Shown here: in pieces, positions 1 through 7,449 of the stretch | Position numbering within the stretch: position 1 is the first letter of the stretch | Layout of the letters: each line of letters begins with the position of its first letter | IMG/VR virus record: IMGVR_UViG_3300034418_000477 | Coordinates: 1-31,152 of that record | Length of the DNA stretch: 31,152 nucleotides | Reading direction: 5' to 3' (one strand) | DNA from: a virus | Program-made: the position numbers and the translations under genes | The notes under the pieces: generated by a model | Database searches by the model: none | The model's input: the letters and a program-made list of their open reading frames with translations, nothing else | Told to the model about the DNA's origin: nothing

Positions 1-1
1 T

Positions 2-139
2 AATGACGGCTCTGCCCCAGCTGTACCAGCTGGATGGGTTTTAATAGGATCTGGCACGTACACAACTTCAGCATTAAACATAATATATGCCGAGTGGTGT
101 GGTGGATCAAGAGTTGAATACTGGATAGTTGCTGGATAA
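2..139 (+). CDS. C-terminal end of a tail-fibre-like protein (partial, runs in from left edge)
   Basis: An open frame enters from the left edge and ends at TAA 137-139, giving 45 residues ending in EYWIVAG. The visible part is rich in small, aromatic and Ser/Thr residues (PAVPAGWVLIGSGTYTTS, then IYAEWCGGSRVEYWIVAG). That composition fits the C-terminal tip of a beta-structured phage fibre or spike, but no specific family can be named from so little. The next gene starts at the TAATG overlap on its stop codon, so the two are translationally coupled. Coding status is inferred from frame, composition and tight spacing. Confidence 0.5.
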   Translation, partial: NDGSAPAVPAGWVLIGSGTYTTSALNIIYAEWCGGSRVEYWIVAG

Positions 140-300
140 TGAGTGATCACTATAGATCTATATTACAACTAAGCGGAGGAGTTAATTTACTTTTAGACGA
201 TTATCCAAATGCCGCAGTAGCTTATTCTTTGCGTAAATTAAGAACAGATTATACAGGTAATTCAATAAGGGTAAGGAGGTCAAGTGATAATGCAGAATAG
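139..300 (+). CDS. Short protein carrying a truncated adhesin-type module
   Basis: ATG 139 overlaps the previous stop (TAATG). The 53 residues contain YPNAAVAYSLRKLR, then IRVRRSSDNAE, then a TAG stop at 298-300. From memory, this AYSLRKLR...RVRRSSDNAEQDIGF pattern is common in phage tail-fibre and lectin/arabinofuranosidase-like modules, where it continues for 100 or more residues. Here it stops exactly where a Gln is expected. A -1 shift just before the stop would add IGEPTQFEVTDVP, ending at TAA 336-338. Reading TAG as Gln would add only seven more codons. It may therefore be a decayed or truncated fibre gene, or a genuine short protein. The recurrent motif is seen directly; the function is inferred. 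Confidence 0.5.
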   Translation: MSDHYRSILQLSGGVNLLLDDYPNAAVAYSLRKLRTDYTGNSIRVRRSSDNAE

Positions 301-345
301 GAGAGCCTACTCAATTTGAAGTAACAGACGTACCTTAAAAAACTG

Positions 346-353
346 TATATTTG
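346..353 (+). promoter_or_regulatory. Bacteroidota-type -7 promoter element (TATATTTG)
   Basis: TATATTTG matches the Bacteroidota -7 consensus TAnnTTTG and lies 19 bases before the ATG of the 78-aa gene at 373. The 13 bases TTTGTAATTAAAA that begin inside it recur exactly at the promoter before the scaffold gene (from 6292), which supports a real shared signal. No TTTG -33 element is seen at the usual 19-21 base spacing; the nearest upstream TTTG is 27 bases away. Confidence 0.6.
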
Positions 354-372
354 TAATTAAAAATAAAATAAA

Positions 373-609
373 ATGAATAAATTAGATCAAAAAGATCTCG
401 ATAAACTTGTCGAGTCAAACAGAAGGTATAGAGACTTAAAATTCGAAATCGCTGATATAGAAATGACATTCGAGCGATTAAAAAGTCAAAAGACCACTAC
501 ACTAACAAATCTTGAAATTGCCGCACACGACTTATCTAAACTTCAGTCTGAAATACAAGAGAAGTATAAGGCAAACAATATTAATCTAGCAACAGGTGAA
601 TATAATTAG
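373..609 (+). CDS. Small coiled-coil phage protein
   Basis: This 78-aa protein is nearly all helical and charged. Heptad-like spacing runs from about residue 8 to 67 (KLVESNRRYRDLKFEIADIE, then repeated L/K/E patterns). It ends in NINLATGEYN, which resembles the 'INL.TGE' ending of small coiled-coil proteins found just before the terminase in many Bacteroidota phages (recalled, not searched). It is the first gene after the promoter at 346 and overlaps the next gene by 14 bases, so it heads an operon reaching at least to TerL. There is no signal peptide or membrane segment. The role is unknown; a small structural or assembly factor is possible. Confidence 0.75.
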   Translation: MNKLDQKDLDKLVESNRRYRDLKFEIADIEMTFERLKSQKTTTLTNLEIAAHDLSKLQSEIQEKYKANNINLATGEYN

Positions 610-814
610 AAAGATAGCTGTCGGTCCAGACTATATGAACTGTATGAACTATACTGTTGGACAGCCTGTCTTAAATAAACAGTATGTTATACATGACATA
701 AAAGTAAATTCTGATGGTTATCAGGTGTGGATAAAGAAGGATGACGAGATTGTTTGCTGGAAGAACTTCTCTATATCTATGCCTGTATCTCTTGAATATA
801 AAATAGATTTTTAA
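596..814 (+). CDS. Conserved small phage protein of unknown function (GTG start)
   Basis: This 72-aa protein starts at GTG 596, inside the end of the previous gene. The next in-frame ATG (about 634) would remove the segment KIAVGPDYMN, which looks like part of the fold, so the GTG start is preferred. The pattern is KIAVGPD, then NYTVGQPVLNKQYVIHDI, then VWIKKDDEIVCWKNFSISMP and a short tail. It is probably a small beta-rich domain. I recall similar short proteins beside terminase genes in Bacteroidota phages, but no function is known. It abuts the next gene (stop TAA 812-814, start ATG 815). Confidence 0.7.
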   Translation: MNIIRKIAVGPDYMNCMNYTVGQPVLNKQYVIHDIKVNSDGYQVWIKKDDEIVCWKNFSISMPVSLEYKIDF

Positions 815-1375
815 ATGAAGTCCCCATACTGCTTTATAATAAAAGCTGCTGATGGGAGGAGATATGATAACATAAGAAATTACGAGGGTAAGGAATTTAT
901 CATAAGCTCTTCTCAGGAAGATCATAAGATATCTAACAGATTTGCTACTGTTGTGTCTACACCTATATATTATGATGGTCCAATAAAGGCTGGCGATAGT
1001 GTTGTTGTTCATCATAATGTATTTAAGTTTTACTATGACATGAAGGGAAGATTAAAGAGCAGTTGGCATCATTTAATGGATGACTTTTTTATTGTAGAGA
1101 AGGAACAAATATATTTATATTCAAGTGATAATAAATTATGGGAAGCTCCTTCTCCATATTGTTTTGTAAGACCCATCCCCTCTGAAGATAAAATGTTCAG
1201 TTCGACATCGGGACTAGAAGAGCTTTGGGGGGAGCTGGTCTTTAGTAATAAAGATCTGCCAGAGACATCTGAGGGTGATCTTATTTCGTTTACTCCAGAT
1301 AGTGAATATGAGTTCAATATAAACAATGAGATTTTATATAGAATGTATAACAGGAACATATGTCTAAAAAAATAG
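815..1375 (+). CDS. Unknown phage protein, possibly a GroES-like beta-barrel
   Basis: This is a 186-aa protein starting directly after the previous stop (TAAATG). Its centre reads GPIKAGDSVVVHHNVFKFYY, followed by FFIVEKEQIYLY and a return strand at SPYCFVRPI. This 'GD.V.VHH' turn with a later strand pair is reminiscent of co-chaperonin (GroES/gp31-like) barrels seen in some phages, but I cannot show homology and give it as a hypothesis only. The C-terminal 60 residues are acidic. The last 16 bases overlap the next gene. A role in capsid folding would suit the location before the head genes, though hypothetical protein is the safe reading. Confidence 0.75.
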   Translation: MKSPYCFIIKAADGRRYDNIRNYEGKEFIISSSQEDHKISNRFATVVSTPIYYDGPIKAGDSVVVHHNVFKFYYDMKGRLKSSWHHLMDDFFIVEKEQIYLYSSDNKLWEAPSPYCFVRPIPSEDKMFSSTSGLEELWGELVFSNKDLPETSEGDLISFTPDSEYEFNINNEILYRMYNRNICLKK

Positions 1376-1629
1376 AAATACTTGAAGCTGCAAAAGTTGC
1401 TATAGATGAACTTATAAAAGTGCTAAAAGAGCCTATAATAACACATATGGAGGCAGATGTGACAGCTGATAAATTAAAGAATGCTGCTTCAGCTAAGAGA
1501 TTAGCTTTTGAAGATGCATTATCTATGCTTCAAAAGATTGAGCAAGAAGAGAATGAACAGAAACCAGCTGTTGAGGTGACTATTGGAAATAAAGGTTTTG
1601 CAGAAGGAAGAGCTAAAGGTGGAAAATAG
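1360..1629 (+). CDS. Small helical protein, candidate small terminase subunit
   Basis: This 89-aa protein starts at ATG 1360, inside the end of the upstream gene. It is helical and charged (ILEAAKVAIDELIKVLKE, then DVTADKLKNAASAKRLAFED), with an EQEENEQK stretch and a Gly/Lys-rich tail FAEGRAKGGK. It immediately precedes and overlaps TerL, the position where a small terminase subunit often lies. No helix-turn-helix is obvious, so the terminase assignment rests on position only. It could equally be a regulator or assembly factor of this gene cluster. Confidence 0.7.
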   Translation: MSKKIEILEAAKVAIDELIKVLKEPIITHMEADVTADKLKNAASAKRLAFEDALSMLQKIEQEENEQKPAVEVTIGNKGFAEGRAKGGK

Positions 1630-3838
1630 TCTATACAATATCGTTGAAAATCATGTACCTATACAGGCATTAACATATAGAAACAATAACAAAAAATGGG
1701 AGTATGGGTATGATGAGAAATATGATATTGTTGTAATATCTAAAGACGGTACTATTGGCGAAATATATAATATAAATAATGTTAAAATAGCTCTACCGTT
1801 AACGCCTAGCAATATAGACGACAAACAAAACAAATGGTTGCCAGAAGAATATCCTCAAGAGTTAAAAAAACTTAAAACAGTATTTGATTGGAACAGGAAA
1901 GATAATGAGTTTAAGTCAAAATATGTTGATCTCATAGAAAGAGAGTTTGACAGAAGGGATGGTGGACATTGGTTTATGAATAATGGTAAACCAACATATA
2001 TGACAGGTGCTCATTATGTTTATTTGCAATGGACCAAAATAGATATAGGACTACCTGAATTTAGAGAATCAAATAGAATTTTCTATATATATTGGGAGGC
2101 ATGTAAGGCTGACAAAAGAGCGTTTGGAATGTGTTACCTAAAGAACAGGCGTTCTGGTTTTTCATTCATGGCTTCATCTGAGGCATGTAACACTGGTACT
2201 ATTGTTAGAGACTCCAGGATAGGTATACTATCAAAGACTGGTAGTGATGCTAAAAAGATGTTTACCGATAAGGTTGTGCCTATAGTCAGGAATTATCCAT
2301 TCTTTTTTAAGCCTATACAGGACGGTATGGATAACCCAAAGACTGAGTTGGCATTTAGGGTTCCAGCTAGTAAGATCACTAGGAGGAATATGGATGAAGA
2401 AAAGACTGATGATATACAAGGACTTGACACTACTATTGACTGGAAGAACACAGCTGACAATAGTTATGATGGAGAGAAGCTATTGTTATTAGTACACGAT
2501 GAAAGTGGTAAGTGGGAGAAGCCTGAAAATATATTAAACAACTGGAGAGTAACAAAGACATGTCTACGGTTAGGTGCTAGGGTTGTTGGAAAATGTATGA
2601 TGGGTTCAACATCAAATGCATTACCCAAAGGAGGGCAGAACTTTAAAGATTTATATAACGATAGTCTGCCTGAAAAAAGATCTGCAAATGGACAAACTAA
2701 AAGTGGTTTATATTCTTTATTTATTCCTATGGAATGGAATGTTGAAGGGTATATAGACGAGTATGGCCATCCAGTATTTGAGGATCCATCTAAACCAGTT
2801 AAGGGTATTGATGGAGAAATGATAACTCAAGGTGTTATAACTTGGTGGAAAAATGAGGTAGAAGCCTTAAAATCTGATGCTGATGCTTTAAACGAATTTT
2901 ATAGACAATATCCAAGAACAGAGTCTCATGCATTTAGAGATGAGTCTAAGCGATCTTTGTTTAATTTGACTAAGATATACCAGCAAATAGATTATAATGA
3001 CTCTCTAATAAAAGAAAAGGTATTAACAAGAGGTTATTTTCACTGGAAGAATGGAGAGAAAGATACAGAGGTTATTTGGACACCAGATCCAAAAGGAAGA
3101 TTTCTTGTATCTTGGATACCTGACAAAAGGCTAAGAAATAAAAAAATAAATAGAAATGGAAAGTTTTATCCAGGAAATGAAGCGTTGGGAGCTTTTGGAT
3201 GTGACCCTTATGATATTTCTGGTGTCGTTGGTGGTGGAGGCTCTAATGGTGCTTTGCATGGCGTTACTTCGTTTCATATGGAAGAAGCTCCAACGAATGA
3301 GTTCTTTCTTGAATATATAGCAAGACCGCAGACAGCAGAGATATTTTTTGAAGATGTTCTAATGGCATGTGTGTTTTATGGCATGCCAATACTTGCAGAG
3401 AATAACAAAGCTAGACTTTTATATCATTTTAAAAATAGAGGATATAGAGGATATTCAATGAATAGACCTGACAAACATAAAAATAGATTATCAAAAACAG
3501 AAATAGAGATAGGAGGAATACCAAATTCATCCGAAGATGTCAGACAAGCTCATGCTTCTGTTATAAATACATATATAGAAGAGCATGTTGGGTTTGATGT
3601 TGAAGGCACATATAGAGATCCTGATGTTATAGGGTCAATGTATTTTAGTAGAACTCTTGAAGATTGGGCTAGGTTTGATATAAGTAATAGAACAAAACAT
3701 GATGCTACAATAAGTTCTGGACTTGCGTTAATGGCTATAAAAAGATATATGTTTACCCCTGAAGTTAAAGAATCAAAAATAAGTATTAAATTTGTAAGAT
3801 ACGACAATAGTGGTAATAGGAGCCAAATAATTAAATAA
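1619..3838 (+). CDS. terL: Terminase large subunit (packaging ATPase and nuclease)
   Basis: TerL powers DNA translocation into the procapsid and cuts the concatemer. GTG 1619 is chosen as start; the only earlier in-frame options are weak codons such as ATT 1583. This gives 739 aa, with an 11-base overlap on the previous gene. The ATPase half shows a Walker-A-like LKNRRSGFS near residues 174-182, of the K.RR.G.S type common in Bacteroidota phage terminases. Walker B is LLLLVHDESGKW (Asp294, Glu295), followed by the coupling motif GKCMMGSTSN. The nuclease half has GCDPYD with Asp529, later ENNK, and HDATISSGLAL near the end as candidate metal ligands. Length and motif order fit a full-length TerL. 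Its stop shares one base with the portal start. Confidence 0.93.
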   Translation: MENSLYNIVENHVPIQALTYRNNNKKWEYGYDEKYDIVVISKDGTIGEIYNINNVKIALPLTPSNIDDKQNKWLPEEYPQELKKLKTVFDWNRKDNEFKSKYVDLIEREFDRRDGGHWFMNNGKPTYMTGAHYVYLQWTKIDIGLPEFRESNRIFYIYWEACKADKRAFGMCYLKNRRSGFSFMASSEACNTGTIVRDSRIGILSKTGSDAKKMFTDKVVPIVRNYPFFFKPIQDGMDNPKTELAFRVPASKITRRNMDEEKTDDIQGLDTTIDWKNTADNSYDGEKLLLLVHDESGKWEKPENILNNWRVTKTCLRLGARVVGKCMMGSTSNALPKGGQNFKDLYNDSLPEKRSANGQTKSGLYSLFIPMEWNVEGYIDEYGHPVFEDPSKPVKGIDGEMITQGVITWWKNEVEALKSDADALNEFYRQYPRTESHAFRDESKRSLFNLTKIYQQIDYNDSLIKEKVLTRGYFHWKNGEKDTEVIWTPDPKGRFLVSWIPDKRLRNKKINRNGKFYPGNEALGAFGCDPYDISGVVGGGGSNGALHGVTSFHMEEAPTNEFFLEYIARPQTAEIFFEDVLMACVFYGMPILAENNKARLLYHFKNRGYRGYSMNRPDKHKNRLSKTEIEIGGIPNSSEDVRQAHASVINTYIEEHVGFDVEGTYRDPDVIGSMYFSRTLEDWARFDISNRTKHDATISSGLALMAIKRYMFTPEVKESKISIKFVRYDNSGNRSQIIK

Positions 3839-6270
3839 TGCAAAGTAAACCGTCAGTAGTAATTTACCCAGGACAGTTTCCTAATGCCCTTGTTCCTGAC
3901 GAGCAGAAGCTTACAATGGAATATGGGCGTAGTGTTGGAAAGGCCATAGAGGGTGAATGGTTCAAGAGGAAAAACAATACATGTAGGTTTTATGACCAGT
4001 GGGGAGAGTACCACCGACTAAGACTTTATGCTAGAGGTGAACAGCCTGTTCAAAAATATAAAAATGAATTAGCTATTAATGGCGATATGTCAATGCTAAA
4101 TCTTGACTGGACTCCTGTACCTATTATTCCTAAATTCGTAGATATTGTCGTTAACGGTATGAATGACCGTTTGTTTAAGGTAAAAGCTGAAGCTCAAGAT
4201 GTAATGTCCGCAGAAAAGAAAAGTCTATTCCAAGACATGATAGAAGCTGATATGATTGCTAAAGATTTTTTGGAGCTCACAAAAGAACAATACGGTATCG
4301 ATGCATACAATGTAAATCCAGACGATTTACCTGAAGATGAGCAAGAACTATCATTATACATGCAACTTAAATATAAACCATCTATAGAGATAGCTGAGGA
4401 AGTAGCTATAGATACTATATTTAAGATGAATGACTATATAGAAACAAAAAGGTTGTTTGACTATGACATGACAACATTAGGCGTTGGAGTTCTTAGGCAT
4501 ACTTTTTTATCTAATGATGGTGTAAAAATAGAATATGTTGATCCAGCAAATTGGATTCATAGTTATACAGAGAAAAATGATTTTTCTGATTGTTATTATT
4601 TTGGAGAAGTAAAACAGGTTCATTATACAGAGCTCTTAAAGATAAATCCAAATCTAACTAAAGAGGAACTTCAAGAAATCAAAAATTCAAGTTCTGCATG
4701 GTACGATCATTTTCCTATAATAAGACAATATCAAGACGATGCGTTTTTAAATGAGGTAGTTACATTATTATATTTCAACTATAAAACGGATATGCGTTTT
4801 GTTTGGAAAAAGAAACTACTTGAAAACGGAGGAGAAAGGGTTATTCAAAAAGATGAAAACTTCAATCCTCCTATGGAAGAAGGCATGATGTTTGAAAGAA
4901 TAGAGGCTGTTAGGGATACATGGTATGAAGGTATCCTTGTTGCTGGAACAAACATAATGATTCAGTGGCAAATGATGGAAAACATGGTGAGACCTAAGTC
5001 TGCTACTCAAAAAGCTCTACCAAACTATATAGCATATTCACCTAGAATGTATAAAGGCAATATAGAGTCTTTAGTTCGAAGAATGATACCCTTTGCTGAC
5101 CAGATACAACTGACACACTTAAAACTTCAGCAGGTAATGGCTAGAGTTGTTCCTGACGGTGTATTTATAGATGCTGATGGAATTAATGAAGTTGATCTTG
5201 GAACAGGAGCAGCATACAATCCAGAGGATGCATTAAAGTTATACTTTCAAACTGGTAGTATTATTGGTAGGAGCTACACTCAAGATGGTGAATTTAATAA
5301 TGCTAGAATACCTATACAGGAACTAAACACAAACAACGGTCAGGCTAAGATGAGTGCGTTAATAAACGTATACAACTATAATCTTAATATGATAAGAAAT
5401 GTAACAGGTATAAATGAAGCTAGAGATGCCTCTACTCCAGATCCTGATGCTTTAGTAGGTGTACAAAAGTTAGCGGCATTAAATAGCAATACAGCAACTA
5501 GACATATCCTTAGAGGTGGTCTTAATGTAACAAAGAGAATGGCAGAGTGTATATCTTTGAGAGTTGCTGATATATTAGAATATGCAGATTTTGCTGAAGA
5601 ATTTGCCATGCAGATTGGAAAGTATAATGTTGAAATACTAAATGACATAAAAGATTTGTATTTGCACGATTTTGGAATTTTTATAGAGCTAGAGCCTGAT
5701 GAAGAAGAAAGACAACGCCTTGAAGCGAATATACAAATCGCACTTCAGCAACAAACCATTGATTTGGAAGATGCTATTGATATCCGAATGGTTAATAATA
5801 TCAAGCTTGCTAATGAGCTGTTAAAAGTTAAGCGTAAGAAAAGAATTGAGGATCAGAAGAAACAGAAAGAGATGGAGTTCAGAATGCAAATGCAGAGTAA
5901 TATACAATCTCAGCAAGCTGCTGCCGAATCTAAAGCTCAACTTGTTCAAATGGAAACTCAATCAAAAATACAGATACGACAAGCTGAGATGCAATTTGCT
6001 GTTCAGCAAATGCAAGCAGAAGCTGATCTTAAACGTCAATTGATGGATCAAGAGTTCCAATACAACATGACTCTTAACCAGGCACAAGCTAAATCTCTAA
6101 AAAATAGAGAAGATGAAAAAGAAAAAGCTAAAGACAGAAGAGTAGATTTGCAGGCTAGTAGGCAGTCAGACTTAATTAACCAAAGAAAGAACAATCTTCC
6201 TCCAATGAATTTTGAGAGTAATGAAGATAGTCTGGATGGTTTTTCTTTAGAGGAGTTTGAGCCTAGATAA
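3838..6270 (+). CDS. Portal protein
   Basis: This 810-aa protein starts at ATG 3838, overlapping the TerL stop by one base. Portal proteins form the dodecameric channel at one capsid vertex, docking TerL during packaging and the tail afterwards. The segment LNLDWTPVPIIPKFVDIVVN near residues 85-104 and the VEYVDPANW-like loop (IEYVDPANWIHSY) are typical of large podovirus/crAss-like portals as I recall them. From about residue 660 to 775 the chain is a long Gln/Lys/Glu coiled coil (QMQSNIQSQQAAAESKAQ and on), the likely barrel or core-contacting helix. It ends in an acidic tail. Position between TerL and scaffold/capsid supports the call strongly. Confidence 0.88.
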   Translation: MQSKPSVVIYPGQFPNALVPDEQKLTMEYGRSVGKAIEGEWFKRKNNTCRFYDQWGEYHRLRLYARGEQPVQKYKNELAINGDMSMLNLDWTPVPIIPKFVDIVVNGMNDRLFKVKAEAQDVMSAEKKSLFQDMIEADMIAKDFLELTKEQYGIDAYNVNPDDLPEDEQELSLYMQLKYKPSIEIAEEVAIDTIFKMNDYIETKRLFDYDMTTLGVGVLRHTFLSNDGVKIEYVDPANWIHSYTEKNDFSDCYYFGEVKQVHYTELLKINPNLTKEELQEIKNSSSAWYDHFPIIRQYQDDAFLNEVVTLLYFNYKTDMRFVWKKKLLENGGERVIQKDENFNPPMEEGMMFERIEAVRDTWYEGILVAGTNIMIQWQMMENMVRPKSATQKALPNYIAYSPRMYKGNIESLVRRMIPFADQIQLTHLKLQQVMARVVPDGVFIDADGINEVDLGTGAAYNPEDALKLYFQTGSIIGRSYTQDGEFNNARIPIQELNTNNGQAKMSALINVYNYNLNMIRNVTGINEARDASTPDPDALVGVQKLAALNSNTATRHILRGGLNVTKRMAECISLRVADILEYADFAEEFAMQIGKYNVEILNDIKDLYLHDFGIFIELEPDEEERQRLEANIQIALQQQTIDLEDAIDIRMVNNIKLANELLKVKRKKRIEDQKKQKEMEFRMQMQSNIQSQQAAAESKAQLVQMETQSKIQIRQAEMQFAVQQMQAEADLKRQLMDQEFQYNMTLNQAQAKSLKNREDEKEKAKDRRVDLQASRQSDLINQRKNNLPPMNFESNEDSLDGFSLEEFEPR

Positions 6271-6287
6271 AGAATATAAAAAATTAT

Positions 6288-6295
6288 TAACTTTG
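6288..6295 (+). promoter_or_regulatory. Bacteroidota-type -7 promoter element (TAACTTTG)
   Basis: TAACTTTG lies 18 bases before the scaffold ATG at 6314. The bases TTTGTAATTAAAA starting at 6292 are identical to those starting at 350, so the two promoters share a leader. A TTTG at 6256-6259 is 28 bases upstream, close to the 27-base gap at the other copy, but neither matches the usual -33 spacing. It likely gives separate transcription of scaffold and capsid. Confidence 0.6.
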
Positions 6296-6313
6296 TAATT
6301 AAAATATAATCTA

Positions 6314-7447
6314 ATGGAAAATAAAATAACAGTAAAGGCTGTTGATTTTGAAGAAAAGTCAAAAGCTGAGATTGAAGAAAAATTAATTAAGGAGCACGAA
6401 GAAAAACAAACTGGAGCTGAACCTACTAAAGAGGTCACTTCAGAAGGAGATGAGGGTAAAACGGTTACAGAAGAAACTGTTGTTTCAGAAGAACCGAAGA
6501 TAAGTACTCCAGAAATAAATGACGAACACGTTCTTTCACATATTAAGAATAGGTACAACAAGGAGATAAACTCATTAGATGAGTTGTTCGAACAGAGAGA
6601 AAAAAATGAAGAACTACCTGAAGATGTAGCTGCCTTCTTGAAGTACAAAAAAGAGACAGGTCGTAATATCAATGACTTTATGAGATTAAGTAAAGACTAT
6701 GATAATATGGACCAAGATGCTTTGTTGCTTGACTACTATAAAGATCAAAATTCAGAGTTAGATGATGATGACTTAAGATTTGAATTAGATTCAAAGTTTG
6801 CTTATGATTCAGATTTTGATGATGAAAAAGATATTAAAAAGAAGCAAGTAGCGAAGAAAAAAGAGCTTGCTAAAGCTAAGAAGTATTTTAACGACCAGAA
6901 AGAACAATATAAGGTTCCACTTGAGTCAAGGGAGTCAGTTGTTCCAAAGGAAGAAAGGGATGCTTATGAAGCTTACAGGAAGCAAAAAGAAAGCGAGGCT
7001 CAATATGAAGAGGAGCAAAAGAAGAGATCTAATTACTTTTCTGAAAAAACAAATGAATTGTTTAACGATAAATTCGAAGGTTTCGGATTCAATGTCGAAG
7101 AAAACAACAAGTTGTTATACAGACCAAGTGATGTAGACACTCTAAAAAAGGATCAATCTAGCGTTATGAACTTCTTATCGAAGTATATTGACCAAGATGG
7201 ATACTTAAAAGATGCTGAGTCTTTTCATAAAGCTATGTCCGTTGCTATGAACCCAGACAAGTTCGCTAAGTACTTTTATGATAAAGGAAAATCGGATGCG
7301 GTAGGTGATGTGTCTAAACAGTCTAAAAATATAAATATGACTAGACAGGCTCCAACACCAACACCGAAGGAAGGGCCAGGCATAAGGGTTATAGATGAGA
7401 ATCGCAGTAGTAGATTAGTAATTAAAAAACCTTTTAAAAATAGTTAA
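6314..7447 (+). CDS. Capsid scaffolding protein (by position and composition)
   Basis: This 377-aa protein is very acidic and helical, with low aromatic and Cys content. Residues 1-75 are a Glu/Lys/Thr-rich disordered arm. An ordered part (HVLSHIKNRYNKEINSLDEL) follows, then an Asp-rich stretch (SELDDDDLRFELDSK) and a long Lys/Glu coil at about residues 175-245. The end is basic (SSRLVIKKPFKNS), like the capsid-binding tail of scaffolds. It sits between portal and major capsid, two bases before the capsid ATG, which is the classical scaffold position. No protease motif is visible, so this is not a maturation protease. Assignment is by analogy; no specific family is recognised. Confidence 0.75.
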   Translation: MENKITVKAVDFEEKSKAEIEEKLIKEHEEKQTGAEPTKEVTSEGDEGKTVTEETVVSEEPKISTPEINDEHVLSHIKNRYNKEINSLDELFEQREKNEELPEDVAAFLKYKKETGRNINDFMRLSKDYDNMDQDALLLDYYKDQNSELDDDDLRFELDSKFAYDSDFDDEKDIKKKQVAKKKELAKAKKYFNDQKEQYKVPLESRESVVPKEERDAYEAYRKQKESEAQYEEEQKKRSNYFSEKTNELFNDKFEGFGFNVEENNKLLYRPSDVDTLKKDQSSVMNFLSKYIDQDGYLKDAESFHKAMSVAMNPDKFAKYFYDKGKSDAVGDVSKQSKNINMTRQAPTPTPKEGPGIRVIDENRSSRLVIKKPFKNS

Positions 7448-7449
7448 AA

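Noticed and set aside
671-1015. 114-codon minus-strand open frame
   Set aside because: It overlaps two + strand genes with good coding features and shows an antisense-type Ile/Tyr/Leu composition.
1583-1618. ATT start for TerL
   Set aside because: ATT is very rare as a start and would lengthen the overlap. GTG 1619 is the better codon and keeps all motifs.
6247-6672. 141-codon minus-strand open frame
   Set aside because: Its Ser/Phe-rich sequence is the complement of the Glu/Lys-rich scaffold N-terminus and also covers the promoter at 6288.
6867-7136. 89-codon + strand open frame inside the scaffold gene
   Set aside because: It is an alternative-frame shadow, very Lys-rich and without start signals. 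An internal gene cannot be supported.
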